This document shows, piece by piece, positions 51,615 through 60,349 of a stretch of 64,000 bases of DNA; within the stretch, counting starts at the first letter, position 1, and every line of letters starts with the position of its first letter. The notes below the pieces were generated by a model. That model made no database searches, was not told the DNA's origin, and worked only from the letters and a program-made list of their open reading frames with translations. The stretch is taken from the NCBI GenBank assembly GCA_947494305.1, contig CANLUL010000002.1, positions 239,727 through 303,726 on the forward strand, in the 5' to 3' direction. Both the position numbers and the translations under genes were made by a program. The DNA comes from an uncultured Sphingomonadaceae bacterium (GTDB taxonomy: Bacteria > Pseudomonadota > Alphaproteobacteria > Sphingomonadales > Sphingomonadaceae).

Positions 51615-51932
51615 TTAGTCTTCGTCAGCAACTTTCACTTTCAGGCCATCCAAATCATCTGACATCTCAATCTGGCAACTGAGACGCGAAAATTCATCGC
51701 GGTGGTCACTGCTTTCGAGCAGATCATCTTCATCTTCGCTCATTTCTGGTAGTTTGGCTTTCCAGCTCTCATCCACATGAATGTGGCAGGTAGCACAGGA
51801 ACAGCAACCGCCGCAGAGTGCCAGTAACTCGTCGAAGCCGTTGTCGCGGATCGCTTCCATCACACTGATGCCGTTATCAACGGTAATCGCTTTTTCCTCG
51901 CCTTCACGGCCTGTTACATGAATTGTTGGCAT
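51615..51932 (-). CDS. 2Fe-2S ferredoxin (adrenodoxin type)
   Basis: The 105-residue protein has the cluster Cys pattern ALCGGCCSCATCHIHV near residues 39-52 and a fourth ligand in RLSCQI near 88, which is the CX5CX2CXnC arrangement of adrenodoxin/putidaredoxin-type ferredoxins. It is acidic and probably donates electrons to a P450 or oxygenase or takes part in Fe-S assembly. ATG 51932 is chosen because GAGAGGT lies before it; a longer frame is open upstream. Confidence 0.88.
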   Translation of the reverse strand: MPTIHVTGREGEEKAITVDNGISVMEAIRDNGFDELLALCGGCCSCATCHIHVDESWKAKLPEMSEDEDDLLESSDHRDEFSRLSCQIEMSDDLDGLKVKVADED

Positions 51933-52025
51933 AGATACCTCTCGTAAGACTGTTATTCCAAAATCCCGCACGCTATGTCCGCTGCTTGATGAAATATCAA
52001 GACCCGAAACAGGTAAGGAAAGCCA

Positions 52026-52643
52026 ATGGGCCTATCAAAAGAATTGATACAGCAGAGTCTTGATGTCGTTTGTCAAAGCGAACCCAAAATGGCGGCCGCT
52101 CTGGAGACTTGCGGCTATCCTGAGCCGCGGATCAGGCCTCAGGGTTATGCGACTTTGCTCCGGACGATTTTGGGGCAGCAGGTAAGCGTCGCATCAGCTG
52201 CATCGGTTTGGAATAAATTGGAAGATTTACTGGGGCCTGGCTGTCCGCCGGAAAAGCTCATTGTCCGGGATTTTGACGAATTGCGCGCATGCGGCATGTC
52301 TCGTCAAAAACAAGGCTATGCGAGAAGCCTGGCAGAGCTGATAATATCGGGTGAATTGGATTTGAGCAATTTGTCCGATGATGACGAGCAAGCCATTGCC
52401 GAGCTTGTTCAGATCAAAGGGATTGGTCGCTGGTCTGCCGAGATTTATTTGCTTTTCGCATTGGGTAGACCCGATATCTGGCCAGCCGGGGACCTTGCCG
52501 TGCAAATTGGCATTGGCAAGATTATGGGATATGAAACCCGGCCATCGGAAGACGATTTGCGCGAAATTGCCAAGGCCTGGTCACCGCATCGTGGTGCCGT
52601 CGCTATTTTCACTTGGCATATGTATAATACGACCGCGCTTTAG
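52026..52643 (+). CDS. DNA-3-methyladenine glycosylase (AlkA/HhH-GPD family)
   Basis: The 205-residue protein has the HhH-GPD fold: LLRTILGQQVSVASA near residue 42, the hairpin LVQIKGIGRWSAEIYLL near 125, and the catalytic Asp in WPAGDLAVQIG near 158. It removes alkylated bases such as 3-methyladenine in base-excision repair. No Fe-S cluster Cys motif follows the hairpin. It stands alone on the plus strand between minus-strand genes. Confidence 0.88.
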   Translation: MGLSKELIQQSLDVVCQSEPKMAAALETCGYPEPRIRPQGYATLLRTILGQQVSVASAASVWNKLEDLLGPGCPPEKLIVRDFDELRACGMSRQKQGYARSLAELIISGELDLSNLSDDDEQAIAELVQIKGIGRWSAEIYLLFALGRPDIWPAGDLAVQIGIGKIMGYETRPSEDDLREIAKAWSPHRGAVAIFTWHMYNTTAL

Positions 52644-52646
52644 CGA

Positions 52647-53423
52647 TTATAAATCCAGCGGATGGTTCCACCAGGCATTGGTGGTGAACGGCCGCATATC
52701 CAGCTCAAATGTCCAAGCCGAGCGATGTTGGTGCGCGATATGATAATATGTGTCGGCAATCGCGGTCGGTTCCATAACCTGGTCTTTGCCGTTGCCCATA
52801 ACATCAAGCATTTTTTCAAATCGTTCTTTGCCCAACAACTTACCCAATGTGTCCGGTGCATTGACCGCACCATCAATCAAGATATGCGCGATATGGATGT
52901 TCTTAGGCGCAAATTCGGCATTCAGGGTCTGACACAACATCCGGCGTCCACCCATGGCGGCTGCATGGCTAGATTGACCGGCATTCCCCCGCATTGCAGA
53001 TGTTGCCGAAGTAACCAACAAAGCACCGCCGCCCCGTTCCTCCATTTTGGGAAAGAGTTTTTGGGCAATTCGGAATACGGCTAATGTCCCCATGCGCCAG
53101 CCCAGTTCAAACGTCTTAATCGGCGTGTCGGCCACGGCGCGGTTTCCAATCTGCGCGCCGAGATTATAGATCACCACGTTGATTGGGCCAATATCGGCTT
53201 CAATATCATCGATTAACTGTTCGATCGCGCCTTCGTCTACGGCATTGAGCAAATGCCCCGACGCTGATCCGCCAGCCTCCTCAATGTCAGCGACCATTTT
53301 ATCGAGCCCGGCTTGATCGCTGCGGCGACATAATGCGGCGTGATAGCCTTCGCTGGCAAAACGTTTGGCAACATTGCCGCCAATTCCGGCGCCAGCCCCG
53401 ATTACTAAACAGACATCAGTCAT
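52647..53423 (-). CDS. Short-chain dehydrogenase/reductase
   Basis: The 258-residue SDR has the cofactor loop VIGAGAGIGGNVAKRF at residues 6-21 and NLGAQIGNR in place of the NNAG motif. LLVTSATSAMRG gives the catalytic Ser. The usual YxxxK region reads SSHAAAMGGRRML, without Tyr and Lys at the expected positions, so catalysis may be altered. The substrate is unknown. It follows the 53433-53954 gene by nine bases, as the last of a minus-strand run. Confidence 0.78.
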   Translation of the reverse strand: MTDVCLVIGAGAGIGGNVAKRFASEGYHAALCRRSDQAGLDKMVADIEEAGGSASGHLLNAVDEGAIEQLIDDIEADIGPINVVIYNLGAQIGNRAVADTPIKTFELGWRMGTLAVFRIAQKLFPKMEERGGGALLVTSATSAMRGNAGQSSHAAAMGGRRMLCQTLNAEFAPKNIHIAHILIDGAVNAPDTLGKLLGKERFEKMLDVMGNGKDQVMEPTAIADTYYHIAHQHRSAWTFELDMRPFTTNAWWNHPLDL

Positions 53424-53432
53424 GGTGTTTTC

Positions 53433-53954
53433 CTATAGTTTTAATCCCGGATTGAGCTTCTTGATTTCCTTCATGAAGGATGTCGGCTTTTTTCGATATT
53501 TGGTCTTGGGATTGGTTTTATAACCGAGCAATTTTATGGCATCCTCAACAAAATGCACGCAGTTTCGCTTGTTTAGATTATAGCTTTTCTGCGGAATATT
53601 TTTCCACTTTGTCACATGCGCCATAAGCTTGCGATATTGATCGTCGCTAATGTTGACCGTGAAGGCCGCATCGCTTTTCGAAATATATTTAACAGAGGGT
53701 GCTTTTACGATCCCCTTGACCGAACCCCACAGGATGCCGGGCGAAACATTGACTGCGGTAAAGCCGTGCGCACCGCTTACGGTTTGACCATTGTCCAATT
53801 CGCCTTTCATCGTAAAAAACGCATGCGGAAAACTACTGCCAAACTCATGACTGTAAAATGTTACGACAACATCGGCGCGCGCTATTCCCGGCGTGAGTGC
53901 TATGGATATGACAGCCATGAGCACCGCAATTTTTCTTAACCAAAAAACCTTCAC
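53433..53954 (-). CDS. Secreted protein with permuted papain-like layout
   Basis: The 173-residue protein has a signal peptide ending near ARA (residue 27). A His-bearing segment FPHAFFTMKGE at about residue 42 comes first, and the Cys segment KRNCVHFVEDAIKLLGY comes late, at about residue 131. This His-before-Cys order fits circularly permuted NlpC/P60 or LRAT-like hydrolases. The tail is very basic (YRKKPTSFMKEIKK). Function unknown. It is five bases from the ABC permease gene and shares its strand. Confidence 0.55.
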   Translation of the reverse strand: MKVFWLRKIAVLMAVISIALTPGIARADVVVTFYSHEFGSSFPHAFFTMKGELDNGQTVSGAHGFTAVNVSPGILWGSVKGIVKAPSVKYISKSDAAFTVNISDDQYRKLMAHVTKWKNIPQKSYNLNKRNCVHFVEDAIKLLGYKTNPKTKYRKKPTSFMKEIKKLNPGLKL

Positions 53955-53958
53955 TACG

Positions 53959-55494
53959 CTATTCCCCTATTTGCCTGTCTAGCCACGCTGCTGCCTGACC
54001 CGGCGTCTTTTTGTCATCACTACGATCGACCATATAATTGGCCTCGCGCATTTTTTCTACGCTGATCGCACCAACTAACGGTCGGATCGCGTCCACCAAT
54101 TTTTCATCGACCGCGCTGTCGGATGAAACCAACAACAAGGCTTCGTAAGAAGGTACGGCGCCTTTTTCATCATCCAGCACGACGAAGCCATTGGCAGCGA
54201 TACGGCCGTCGGATGAAAAAGCAGAAATAACATCCGCTTCACCGCTGGCTAGCGCGGGGTACATGAAGGTGGGATTAAAAGAACGCTCCTCCTTGAACCG
54301 CAACGGATACGCATCCTTGACCATCTCCCATTCGGGTCTTTCAAGAAATTCCAAATCTGTTCCAAAGGTAAACTCGGGGGATACACGAGCCAGATCGTCG
54401 AGAGTTTTCAAATCTTTCGACGCTGCATCTTCGGGACGAATGGCAAAGGCATATGTATTTTCAAAACCCAGCGCGCCTAGCATCGTTACACTATGTTGCC
54501 GATTGGCCCACTCACCGATTTCACTCAGCATCTGATCGGTTGGCGGCGCATCGGTGCGCTGCATCTGATTGGTCCAGATAGTGCCCGAATAGTCGACGTA
54601 AATATCAATGTCATCGGCGGCAACAGCCTGAAACACCAACGCTGAACCCAGGCCATCACGATATTCAATGGCATAGCCTTGTTCTTCCAATCGAGCGCCG
54701 ATTAGCCGGGCCAATATGAATTGCTCAGAGAAACCCTTTGCGCCGATAACAATCACGTTTTCGCGTGACTGGAGAGTGGGCAACAGAGCAATTGCCAATC
54801 CGATACCTAAAATGGCTGCCGCGATCCAGGCCCGCACCTTCTTACGCACAGCGATTGATTTTTCGATTACGCCGAGCAGCAGATCGACGATAATGGCCAG
54901 GCTCGCCGACGCCAGACAGCCGGCCAACACCAAGGTCCAGTTTTGAGTCTGTAATCCGGCAAATATCATATCACCAAGACTGGCTTGTCCGACCGTTGTG
55001 GAAAGCGTCGCCGCACCGATAGTCCAGACAGCCGCGGTTCTGATGCCTGCCATGATTGTCGGCGCAGCCAGCGGCGCCTCCACCAATCGCAATTTTTGTG
55101 AGGCGGTCATTCCCAATCCATCGGCGGCTTCCTTTGCCGCTGGATCGACCCCCGTCAGCCCTGTGACCGCATTGCGTAATATGGGTAGCAGAGCATAAAG
55201 TGTTAGTGCCAACAATGCCGGTAGAAAGCCGAGCGCGGTAATGCCGCCACCCACCAACAGCGACAGACCGAGCAGCACTGGATAGAATAGCGCTAGCAAA
55301 GCCAAAGCTGGAATCGTTTGAATCAGGCTCGCAAAACCCAAAATCACCGCTGCGACTTTAGGCGCGCGTGCAGCCCAAATGGCCAGCGGTAGACAAATTA
55401 CCATGGCTAGTAGAAGCGCAGAAAAACTGAGCTGCACATGAGCTGCAAGTAAATCCGGCACGCGGGAAAAGGCGCTGCGCCAAGCTTCGTTCAT
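53959..55494 (-). CDS. Osmoprotectant ABC transporter permease/substrate-binding fusion
   Basis: The 511-residue protein combines a permease (about residues 1-230, six helices, with the EAA-like EAADGLGMTASQKL loop near 120) and an OpuAC/YehZ-like binding domain (about residues 240-511, beginning VIVIGAKGFSEQFILARLIGARL). The binding domain has VDYSGTIWTNQM and DLEFLERPEWEMV, seen in glycine-betaine/choline binding proteins of this type. The fused part faces the periplasm. Its start overlaps the ATPase stop by four bases (ATGA). Confidence 0.88.
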   Translation of the reverse strand: MNEAWRSAFSRVPDLLAAHVQLSFSALLLAMVICLPLAIWAARAPKVAAVILGFASLIQTIPALALLALFYPVLLGLSLLVGGGITALGFLPALLALTLYALLPILRNAVTGLTGVDPAAKEAADGLGMTASQKLRLVEAPLAAPTIMAGIRTAAVWTIGAATLSTTVGQASLGDMIFAGLQTQNWTLVLAGCLASASLAIIVDLLLGVIEKSIAVRKKVRAWIAAAILGIGLAIALLPTLQSRENVIVIGAKGFSEQFILARLIGARLEEQGYAIEYRDGLGSALVFQAVAADDIDIYVDYSGTIWTNQMQRTDAPPTDQMLSEIGEWANRQHSVTMLGALGFENTYAFAIRPEDAASKDLKTLDDLARVSPEFTFGTDLEFLERPEWEMVKDAYPLRFKEERSFNPTFMYPALASGEADVISAFSSDGRIAANGFVVLDDEKGAVPSYEALLLVSSDSAVDEKLVDAIRPLVGAISVEKMREANYMVDRSDDKKTPGQAAAWLDRQIGE

Positions 55495-56264
55495 GACTGT
55501 TTGCCTAGTGCATGAAAATGTTCGGCCTGTGCGCGCGGGACGGCAACAAGCGCCTCGGCCTCTGCGCCAACTTTCCCTGATAGCAATTCTGCAGGAGTGG
55601 CATCAGCCTTTATCTGGCCGTCCTGCATCACAAGAATACGATCCGCTAAATAGAGCGCTTCGGCCATGTCATGGGTAACGATGATTGTCGTCAGCTCTAG
55701 TTTGTGATGTAGCTTTTTATATTGTTCGGTCAGGTTATCACGCGTCACAGGATCAAGCGCACCAAATGGCTCGTCCATGAGCATCAGACCAGGCCGTGTT
55801 GCCAAAGCTCTTGCTACGCCTACGCGTTGTTGTTGTCCGCCGCTCAACTGATCAGGCATGCGCTGTGCCATTTCCCGCGGCAGTTCGACCAGATCCAGCA
55901 GCTCTGCAACACGGTCATCCAATCCCTGATGCCCACCCGCCAATTCAAGACCGATCGCAATATTGCGTGCAATCGTCATATGCGGAAACAGGCCAATATT
56001 CTGAAAAACATAGCCAATCCGGCGGCGCAGGACATGCGGATCAATCGCCTCTATTTGATCTTCGCCAACCAGAATGGACCCGCTACTTGGCTCCACCAAC
56101 CGGTTGATCATTTTTAGCAATGTCGACTTACCCGATCCAGACAAACCCACCAGTGCCACCAGACTACCAGCTTTGATCTCCAAGGATAGTGCGTCCACTG
56201 CCTTTACCGCACCAAAATGGCGACTGACATTGTTCAAACTAATGGAGGGACCGATGGTGGACAT
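55491..56264 (-). CDS. Osmoprotectant ABC transporter ATP-binding protein
   Basis: The 257-residue ABC ATPase has Walker A GLSGSGKSTL near residue 38, the Q-loop FQNIGLFPHMT near 88, signature LSGGQQQRVGVARAL near 142, Walker B LMLMDEPFGALD near 163 and the H-loop VTHDM near 200. The MTIARNIAIGLEL segment is typical of OpuC/ProV-like betaine transporters. No CBS domains are present. It forms the transporter with the downstream permease/binding fusion. Confidence 0.88.
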   Translation of the reverse strand: MSTIGPSISLNNVSRHFGAVKAVDALSLEIKAGSLVALVGLSGSGKSTLLKMINRLVEPSSGSILVGEDQIEAIDPHVLRRRIGYVFQNIGLFPHMTIARNIAIGLELAGGHQGLDDRVAELLDLVELPREMAQRMPDQLSGGQQQRVGVARALATRPGLMLMDEPFGALDPVTRDNLTEQYKKLHHKLELTTIIVTHDMAEALYLADRILVMQDGQIKADATPAELLSGKVGAEAEALVAVPRAQAEHFHALGKQS

Positions 56265-56372
56265 TTGTCTTTATAGTGGCGCGCTTTGCCGATGATGTCC
56301 AACCTGACTTGACGAATCCATCAAAAACCTTTCGTATGAACATCAATGTAAATAATAGGCAGGAGCGGACTC

Positions 56373-57209
56373 ATGGCTTTTCAAAGCGGGCAAAAATCAA
56401 TTTTCATCACTGGTGGAGCATCGGGACTAGGGCGCGAAGTTGCTCGTTATTTTGCAGGCAAAGGCTGGTTTGTGGGAATTGCTGATATCAACGATGATGG
56501 CATGGCGGAAACGGCCGGAATGCTTCCCGAGGGACAAAGCTCCACCCACAGATTGGATGTCACCGATCGTGCGAATTGGAAATCCGCTGTTGCTGATTTC
56601 GGAAAAATCACTGGCGACACGATGAATGTGCTATTTAACAATGCAGGTATTGGTGAAGGTGGTCCGATCGAAGAAATGACCGATGAAGATATCGACCTGA
56701 TGATCGCTATCAATTTCACCGGATGTATCAGTGGTACCCGTGCCTGTTTCGAGATGCTTAAAAATACACCCGACAGCTGTGTTCTCTATACCGCATCTGC
56801 GGCGGGTATTTATGGCGTCGCTGATCTCAGTGTCTATAGCGCCACCAAATTCGCGGTGCGCGGTCTTGCTGAATCACATGATCTCGAGTTCCAGAAACAT
56901 GGCATCAAGTCGCGGTCACTAATGCCTGGTTTTATTGATACCAACATTATTTCGGATGTCGTTGAAGGCTCAAACCAAACCGGCAAGGAGCGGCTCGAGG
57001 AAGCGGGTGTAATGGTCAGCCCGGTCTCGATTATCGGTCCGGAAGCCTGGGAAGCGGTCCATGGCAAAAAGGTCCATCGCCCCGTTAACAAAATGGCAAA
57101 GCAATTGGCCTTCGCTGCGCGCTGGATGCCGGGACGGTTGCGCAAACAAAGTGTAGAACTAGCCGATCTGGGTAATGTGCTGGCTCCCACCGAACAGCCG
57201 AAAGATTAG
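56373..57209 (+). CDS. Short-chain dehydrogenase/reductase
   Basis: The 278-residue SDR has the cofactor loop [13 protein letters not shown] at residues 11-23, [10 protein letters not shown] near 91, the catalytic Ser in [10 protein letters not shown], and [14 protein letters not shown] (YxxxK) near 158. The C-terminal part has [19 protein letters not shown]. It is a classical enzyme with all key residues, but the substrate is unknown. AGGAGCGGACTC precedes the ATG. The stop overlaps the convergent pterin dehydratase gene. Confidence 0.85.
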   Translation: MAFQSGQKSIFITGGASGLGREVARYFAGKGWFVGIADINDDGMAETAGMLPEGQSSTHRLDVTDRANWKSAVADFGKITGDTMNVLFNNAGIGEGGPIEEMTDEDIDLMIAINFTGCISGTRACFEMLKNTPDSCVLYTASAAGIYGVADLSVYSATKFAVRGLAESHDLEFQKHGIKSRSLMPGFIDTNIISDVVEGSNQTGKERLEEAGVMVSPVSIIGPEAWEAVHGKKVHRPVNKMAKQLAFAARWMPGRLRKQSVELADLGNVLAPTEQPKD

Positions 57210-57502
57210 AGGTAGCTCTCGATCTGACGCGCCAAATCTACATCGCGTTGTGACAAGCCTCCATTCTGCCCGGCGTCATGCGTGGTCAACGTGATATCGA
57301 CCTTGTTATAAACGTTAAACCATTCGGGGTGGTGATCGGCCTTTTCCGCATGAATCGCGACCCGCGTCATAAAGGCGAAAGCTTCGGCAAAATCTGCAAA
57401 CGCAAACTTACGGCTTATCGCATCACGTTTGGGATCATATTCCCAATCGGAAAATTCCGCTAAGACCGCTTTGCGCTCGTCGTCGGTCAGTTGCGCTACC
57501 AT
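57206..57502 (-). CDS. phhB: 4a-hydroxytetrahydrobiopterin dehydratase
   Basis: The product has 98 residues from ATG 57502, which follows GGAGACGAAGAAT; a GTG five codons earlier is possible. The segment [20 protein letters not shown] carries the conserved catalytic His pair and Trp, and [12 protein letters not shown] the third His. It dehydrates pterin carbinolamine in tetrahydrobiopterin recycling or acts in molybdopterin metabolism. No phenylalanine hydroxylase gene is in the window. Confidence 0.9.
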   Translation of the reverse strand: MVAQLTDDERKAVLAEFSDWEYDPKRDAISRKFAFADFAEAFAFMTRVAIHAEKADHHPEWFNVYNKVDITLTTHDAGQNGGLSQRDVDLARQIESYL

Positions 57503-57591
57503 ATTCTTCGTCTCCACTTGGCTTTCATGTCATTTCGTGCCTTAAGACTAAGGGTCACGACCGACTAACTGCGCGGAGCGTGGTTTGAAGC

Positions 57592-57672
57592 GATTTGGCT
57601 TTGCGCAAGAAAGGAAAGCGCAGTAATAGCGGAGCTATTGCAGGCTTTTCTGACGCTGCGCAGGGCCAAATC
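57592..57672. repeat. 81-nt imperfect inverted repeat in intergenic region
   Basis: The outer arms GATTTGGC (57592-57599) and GCCAAATC (57665-57672) are perfect complements. TGCGCA occurs inside each arm, and the centre has GTAATAGC-GGA-GCTATTGC (57623-57641). AGGAAAGC versus GGCTTTTC add further pairing. A long hairpin with small bulges is thus possible in DNA or RNA. It fills the 306-base gap between the pterin dehydratase and ccmA. No ORF lies here. It could be a REP-like or MITE-like element or a small RNA. Confidence 0.5.
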
Positions 57673-57808
57673 AGTCAAATCCGAAGGACGACAAAATGAC
57701 TTCCATCTCGAACAAAAAAACGCTTGGAAAGGCAACCAGCCTTACCGGCGCATTTTTTTATCCGAGAGGTTCGTCATTTTGGCGCCACGCCCGTGCAGTT
57801 AGTGGGCC

Positions 57809-58438
57809 GTGACCCTAACCATGAACGGGGGACAGTCAACCACTAGCGAAAACGCGCTCATCGCCGATGGCCTTTGCTGCGTGCGCGGCGACCGGATGCT
57901 GTTCAAGGATTTGAATTTTCAATTGGAACCTGGACAAGCCGGGTTGCTAACTGGACCCAATGGGGTTGGGAAATCCAGTCTATTGCGGTTGGTCTCAGAA
58001 TTGCTGGAACCATTTGCCGGAACCGTATCTGTACCAAATAGCAAAGCGCTATGCGATGACAAACTACCATTGGATGAGCACCTACCGCTTGGAAAAGCAT
58101 TGCAATTTTGGACCCAGCTGGATGGCCGTACAGATAGCGATATGCAGGCCGCCCTGGAAAAAGCGGGTCTAGATCATTTGGCCGAAGTGCCTGTCCGTTA
58201 TTTCTCGACTGGGCAGCGACAGCGGGCGAGATTGGCGCGGACCTATTTGAGTGATGCCAAAATTTGGCTTTTGGACGAACCAGCCAATGGATTGGATGCG
58301 GCATCGGTCGAACATCTGGGTACCGTTTTGCAGAACCATCTTGATAGCGGCGGCATTATTCTGGCGGCTAGTCATATTCCGCTCCCGATCAAGTTCGACC
58401 TCAAGCTGGCCCTCGAACCGATCGTGCAGGCAGCATGA
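57809..58438 (+). CDS. ccmA: Heme/cytochrome-c biogenesis ABC ATPase CcmA
   Basis: The 209-residue ABC ATPase has Walker A GPNGVGKSSL near residue 49, signature YFSTGQRQRARLAR near 133 and Walker B WLLDEPANGLD near 157. The short size and the STGQRQR signature are those of CcmA. With CcmB it drives heme release from CcmE in cytochrome-c maturation. The first possible start is GTG (57809), with ATG at 57821. It overlaps ccmB by four bases. Confidence 0.9.
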   Translation: MTLTMNGGQSTTSENALIADGLCCVRGDRMLFKDLNFQLEPGQAGLLTGPNGVGKSSLLRLVSELLEPFAGTVSVPNSKALCDDKLPLDEHLPLGKALQFWTQLDGRTDSDMQAALEKAGLDHLAEVPVRYFSTGQRQRARLARTYLSDAKIWLLDEPANGLDAASVEHLGTVLQNHLDSGGIILAASHIPLPIKFDLKLALEPIVQAA

Positions 58439-59085
58439 TTGGAACGCTCGGCACATTGATCTGGCGCGACGTTCGACAAAGCTATGCTAGCGGCGGGACA
58501 TGGTTGCCAGTGGTGTTCTACCTCTCCGCCGCTACACTTTTCCCTTTTGCTGTGGGGCCAGACCGCGAATTGCTGTTGCAAACTGGCGGCGGGATATTGT
58601 GGATCGCTGCTCTGCTAGCTACCCTGCTGCCGCTTGACCGCCTGATCCAACCGGATTTGGACAACGGCATTTATGATCAACTGATCACACGCGGCCTCAC
58701 CGACGAAGTCATCGCCTTCGCGCGGTTGATCTCGCACTGGCTATCTTTCGGTCCGCCACTGTTGCTGGCTGCGTTTCTGGCCAGCGGCCTGATGGGTCTT
58801 GAAGGCGCATCACTTTGGACGCTGCTGGCAAGCCTGGCGATCGCCACCCCGGCGTTGGCTGGACTAGCGGTCATTATTGCGGCGATAACTGCCGGGCTAA
58901 AGGGAGCGAGCGCTTTGGGCGGATTACTGCTTATTCCGTTGGCAATACCATTGCTGATTTTCGGAGCGGGCAGTCTTTCCAATTTTGCAGGCAACGCGCT
59001 GCTATTTTTGGGCGCAGTGTCTTTGCTTTTGGTTGCAATGACCCCGTTTGCAGCAGGCGCCGCTCTAAGGGCCACGCGTGAGTAA
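58435..59085 (+). CDS. ccmB: Heme exporter protein CcmB
   Basis: The 216-residue protein has six membrane helices. The family block WIAALLATLLPLDRLIQPDLDNGIYDQL near residues 55-85 is typical of CcmB, as is PFLLAAFLAS-like PPLLLAAFLASGLMG. It is the membrane partner of CcmA in cytochrome-c biogenesis. Its ATG overlaps the ccmA stop, so the two are coupled. Confidence 0.9.
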   Translation: MIGTLGTLIWRDVRQSYASGGTWLPVVFYLSAATLFPFAVGPDRELLLQTGGGILWIAALLATLLPLDRLIQPDLDNGIYDQLITRGLTDEVIAFARLISHWLSFGPPLLLAAFLASGLMGLEGASLWTLLASLAIATPALAGLAVIIAAITAGLKGASALGGLLLIPLAIPLLIFGAGSLSNFAGNALLFLGAVSLLLVAMTPFAAGAALRATRE

Positions 59086-59158
59086 AAGCTTGTAACATAA
59101 GATCCCCCGCCATTGATACGAATGGAATATTCGGTATCGCCGATTTCGGGGGAACGAA

Positions 59159-59533
59159 ATGCGTCTAATTATCTTTGCTTCACTGGGTCTGTTTGGAATG
59201 TCGGTACTGGCTTCTGGGTTGTCGAACTCGGCCAACGCAATTTCCAAAGAACATATCAGGGGAACCGTGACAGATGTTTATAATGGTGGAACAATCGCCA
59301 TTGATGGATATGGATCGCATTTGAAAATCGAAGGCTTCAGCGATGGTTTTCCTGAGGCCATATCGGAACGAAGAACACGGCAATCATTATCCTCGCTGAT
59401 CAAGGGAACAAAAATCTTCTGTCAGCGTCATAAAATCGACAATTATGGAGTGGTAGTGGCACGTTGTTGGGATGATATGGACCGGGAAATCACCAATAAA
59501 CTGGTTCGCCAGAACATGGCACCAATCGAATAG
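59159..59533 (+). CDS. Degenerate thermonuclease-fold (SNase-like) secreted protein
   Basis: The 124-residue protein has a signal peptide ending near NAISK (residue 26). The core resembles staphylococcal nuclease: VTDVYNGGTIAIDGYGSHLKIEGF corresponds to VxDGDTxxVxGxxxRLxGI, and VARCWDDMDREITNKLVRQNMA to the C-terminal VxxC...DIxxxLVxxGxA. The Ca-binding Asp of DGDT is gone (NGGT) and the catalytic Arg of RLxGI is Lys, so it is probably inactive as a nuclease. GGGGAACG lies before the start. Confidence 0.62.
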   Translation: MRLIIFASLGLFGMSVLASGLSNSANAISKEHIRGTVTDVYNGGTIAIDGYGSHLKIEGFSDGFPEAISERRTRQSLSSLIKGTKIFCQRHKIDNYGVVVARCWDDMDREITNKLVRQNMAPIE

Positions 59534-59534
59534 A

Positions 59535-60293
59535 CTAGAGCCCGCCCTCAGTCACTTCATAGCCGGCTTCTTCCAAACCAGCTTTCAATGCAACTCGGCA
59601 AGTTTCCAATTGGCCTTCATCGGTCGATCGAATCACGAAATTCCCGCCTACTGTGCCACTGCGGAAAAACGGATAGCTACCAATTGCGCAGCCTTCATTC
59701 GCTTTTTCGCACTCGCGCAAAATGTCGGCAATTTCACTCTCCGGAGCCCATGCACCGAGAGTGGCAGATAAAAGCGGCGCGCCGCCCTCCAAAGTTCCGG
59801 TCAACGCGTCAAGCATGCCTGCGGTAATTGCGGGCACACCCGCCATAATGAAAATATTCCCCACTTTGATTCCAGGCGCACCAGAACGTTTATTCTCGAT
59901 AAGGTCCGCGCCATCGGGAACGCGGGCCATACGTAGGCGACCTTCGTTGATACCGCCTTTATCCAAATAGTATTTCTCAAGCACAGCACGAGCGGTTGGA
60001 TGCACGACGACATCCACACCCAGCGCCTGTGATATCGCATCGACGGTAATATCATCATGCGTGGGACCAATGCCGCCAGTGGTGAACAGATAGTCATTGC
60101 GCTCACGCAGGATGTTCACTGCCTCCACAATCGCACCCATATCATCGGCAACCACGCGGACTTCGCCAAGGCGGATGCCTTGGACATTCAGCCAGCTGGC
60201 AATTTGGGCGATATTCTTATCCTGCGTTCGGCCGGAAAGAATTTCATCCCCAATTACGATCAGGGCTGCGGTATAAATGCGGTCATAGCTCAT
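59535..60293 (-). CDS. Competence/damage-inducible protein A domain (molybdopterin-binding type)
   Basis: The 252-residue protein has the MoCF/CinA N-terminal fold: ALIVIGDEILSGRTQDKN at residues 9-26 and YLFTTGGIGPTHDDITVDAI near 65, where pterin-nucleotide binding occurs. NIFIMAGVPAITAGMLDAL follows. The CinA C-terminal deamidase domain is absent, so it is the stand-alone form. It may have ADP-ribose or NMN pyrophosphatase activity as in CinA relatives. Its stop lies two bases after the convergent SNase-like gene. Confidence 0.85.
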   Translation of the reverse strand: MSYDRIYTAALIVIGDEILSGRTQDKNIAQIASWLNVQGIRLGEVRVVADDMGAIVEAVNILRERNDYLFTTGGIGPTHDDITVDAISQALGVDVVVHPTARAVLEKYYLDKGGINEGRLRMARVPDGADLIENKRSGAPGIKVGNIFIMAGVPAITAGMLDALTGTLEGGAPLLSATLGAWAPESEIADILRECEKANEGCAIGSYPFFRSGTVGGNFVIRSTDEGQLETCRVALKAGLEEAGYEVTEGGL

Positions 60294-60349
60294 AGCGCCG
60301 TCTATAGAAGGAAAACAGAACGATTGGGAATATCAAATCCGCCAAGACC

